The position numbers and the translations under genes are program-made. Of a stretch of DNA of 64,000 nt, positions 62,975-64,000 are shown in pieces (within the stretch, counting starts at the first letter, position 1; the number at the start of each line of letters is the position of its first letter). Origin of the DNA: Paraburkholderia aromaticivorans (GTDB lineage: Bacteria; Pseudomonadota; Gammaproteobacteria; Burkholderiales; Burkholderiaceae); assembly GCF_012689525.1 (NCBI RefSeq), contig NZ_CP051516.1:4402001-4466000 (forward strand). The letters are read 5' to 3'. Below the pieces are notes generated by a model, which saw nothing but the letters and a program-made list of their open reading frames with translations, did no database searches and was not told the DNA's origin.

Positions 62975-64000
<1,026 letters not shown>

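Overview
The window is a GC-rich bacterial chromosome segment that most resembles the main chromosome of a Burkholderiaceae species, probably Paraburkholderia or Burkholderia. This rests on the flhD-flhC-motA-motB-cheY order, on protein matches such as HemE, Tag, PutA and the betaproteobacterial-type VioA, and on the end of an atp operon next to an acyl-CoA ligase gene. Nearly all genes look chromosomal and housekeeping. I see no phage, no intact insertion sequence and no CRISPR array.

Layout. 1-3.5 kb (minus strand): motility genes flhD, flhC, motA, motB and a CheY-type regulator cut by the left edge. 4.2-12.3 kb: mixed housekeeping genes (a GT4 glycosyltransferase, an H-NS protein, aqpZ, a secreted histidine phosphatase, a Cof-type HAD phosphatase, a BadF-type sugar kinase, tag, rpsU). 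12.7-13.6 kb: an aldo/keto reductase. 13.9-24.6 kb (plus): fliC, fliD and fliT, then a tightly packed seven-gene set (TPR/GT41 glycosyltransferase, VioA-type aminotransferase, WbqC protein, a divergent aminotransferase-fold protein, GNAT acyltransferase, Fe/2-oxoglutarate dioxygenase, methyltransferase). I read it as a flagellin glycosylation island. 24.8-27.6 kb (minus): outer-membrane/DUF1254 operon. 28-31.2 kb: a lipoprotein phosphatase, a CaCA-type cation exchanger behind what I read as a yybP-ykoY (manganese) riboswitch, and a small outer-membrane protein. 31.5-36.9 kb: tRNA-Arg(CCG), a dihaem cytochrome c, a Rep/UvrD helicase, a Gfo/Idh/MocA oxidoreductase and a lipoprotein. 37-46.7 kb (plus): a tandem glycine riboswitch, gcvT-gcvH-gcvP, an alginate-lyase-family protein, sdaA and a ThDP enzyme. 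46.9-52.5 kb: a branched-chain amino-acid-type binding protein and three-domain PutA (minus), then a 56-residue membrane protein (plus). 52.6-58.5 kb: a 42-bp minisatellite, a YeiH-type transporter, priA and hemE (minus). 58.7-64 kb: a pheC-like gene (plus), an apparent noncoding RNA locus, an acyl-CoA ligase, atpC and partial atpD (minus).

Functionally, the left third builds, drives and probably decorates the flagellum: FlhDC as master regulator, MotAB as stator, FliC/FliD/FliT as filament, cap and chaperone, and the downstream cluster as the likely maker and transferase of an N-acylated, possibly hydroxylated and methylated 4-amino-4,6-dideoxyhexose. The middle handles glycine, serine and proline catabolism under visible cis-control: the glycine riboswitch before gcvT, and an inverted pair of GTTGCA motifs before putA, which keeps its own DNA-binding domain. 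The most noteworthy noncoding signals are the manganese-type riboswitch, the tandem glycine riboswitch with an enlarged second aptamer, the PutA operator-like repeat, DnaA-box-like sites beside priA, duplicated hairpins between atpD and atpC, and the 42-bp repeat array.
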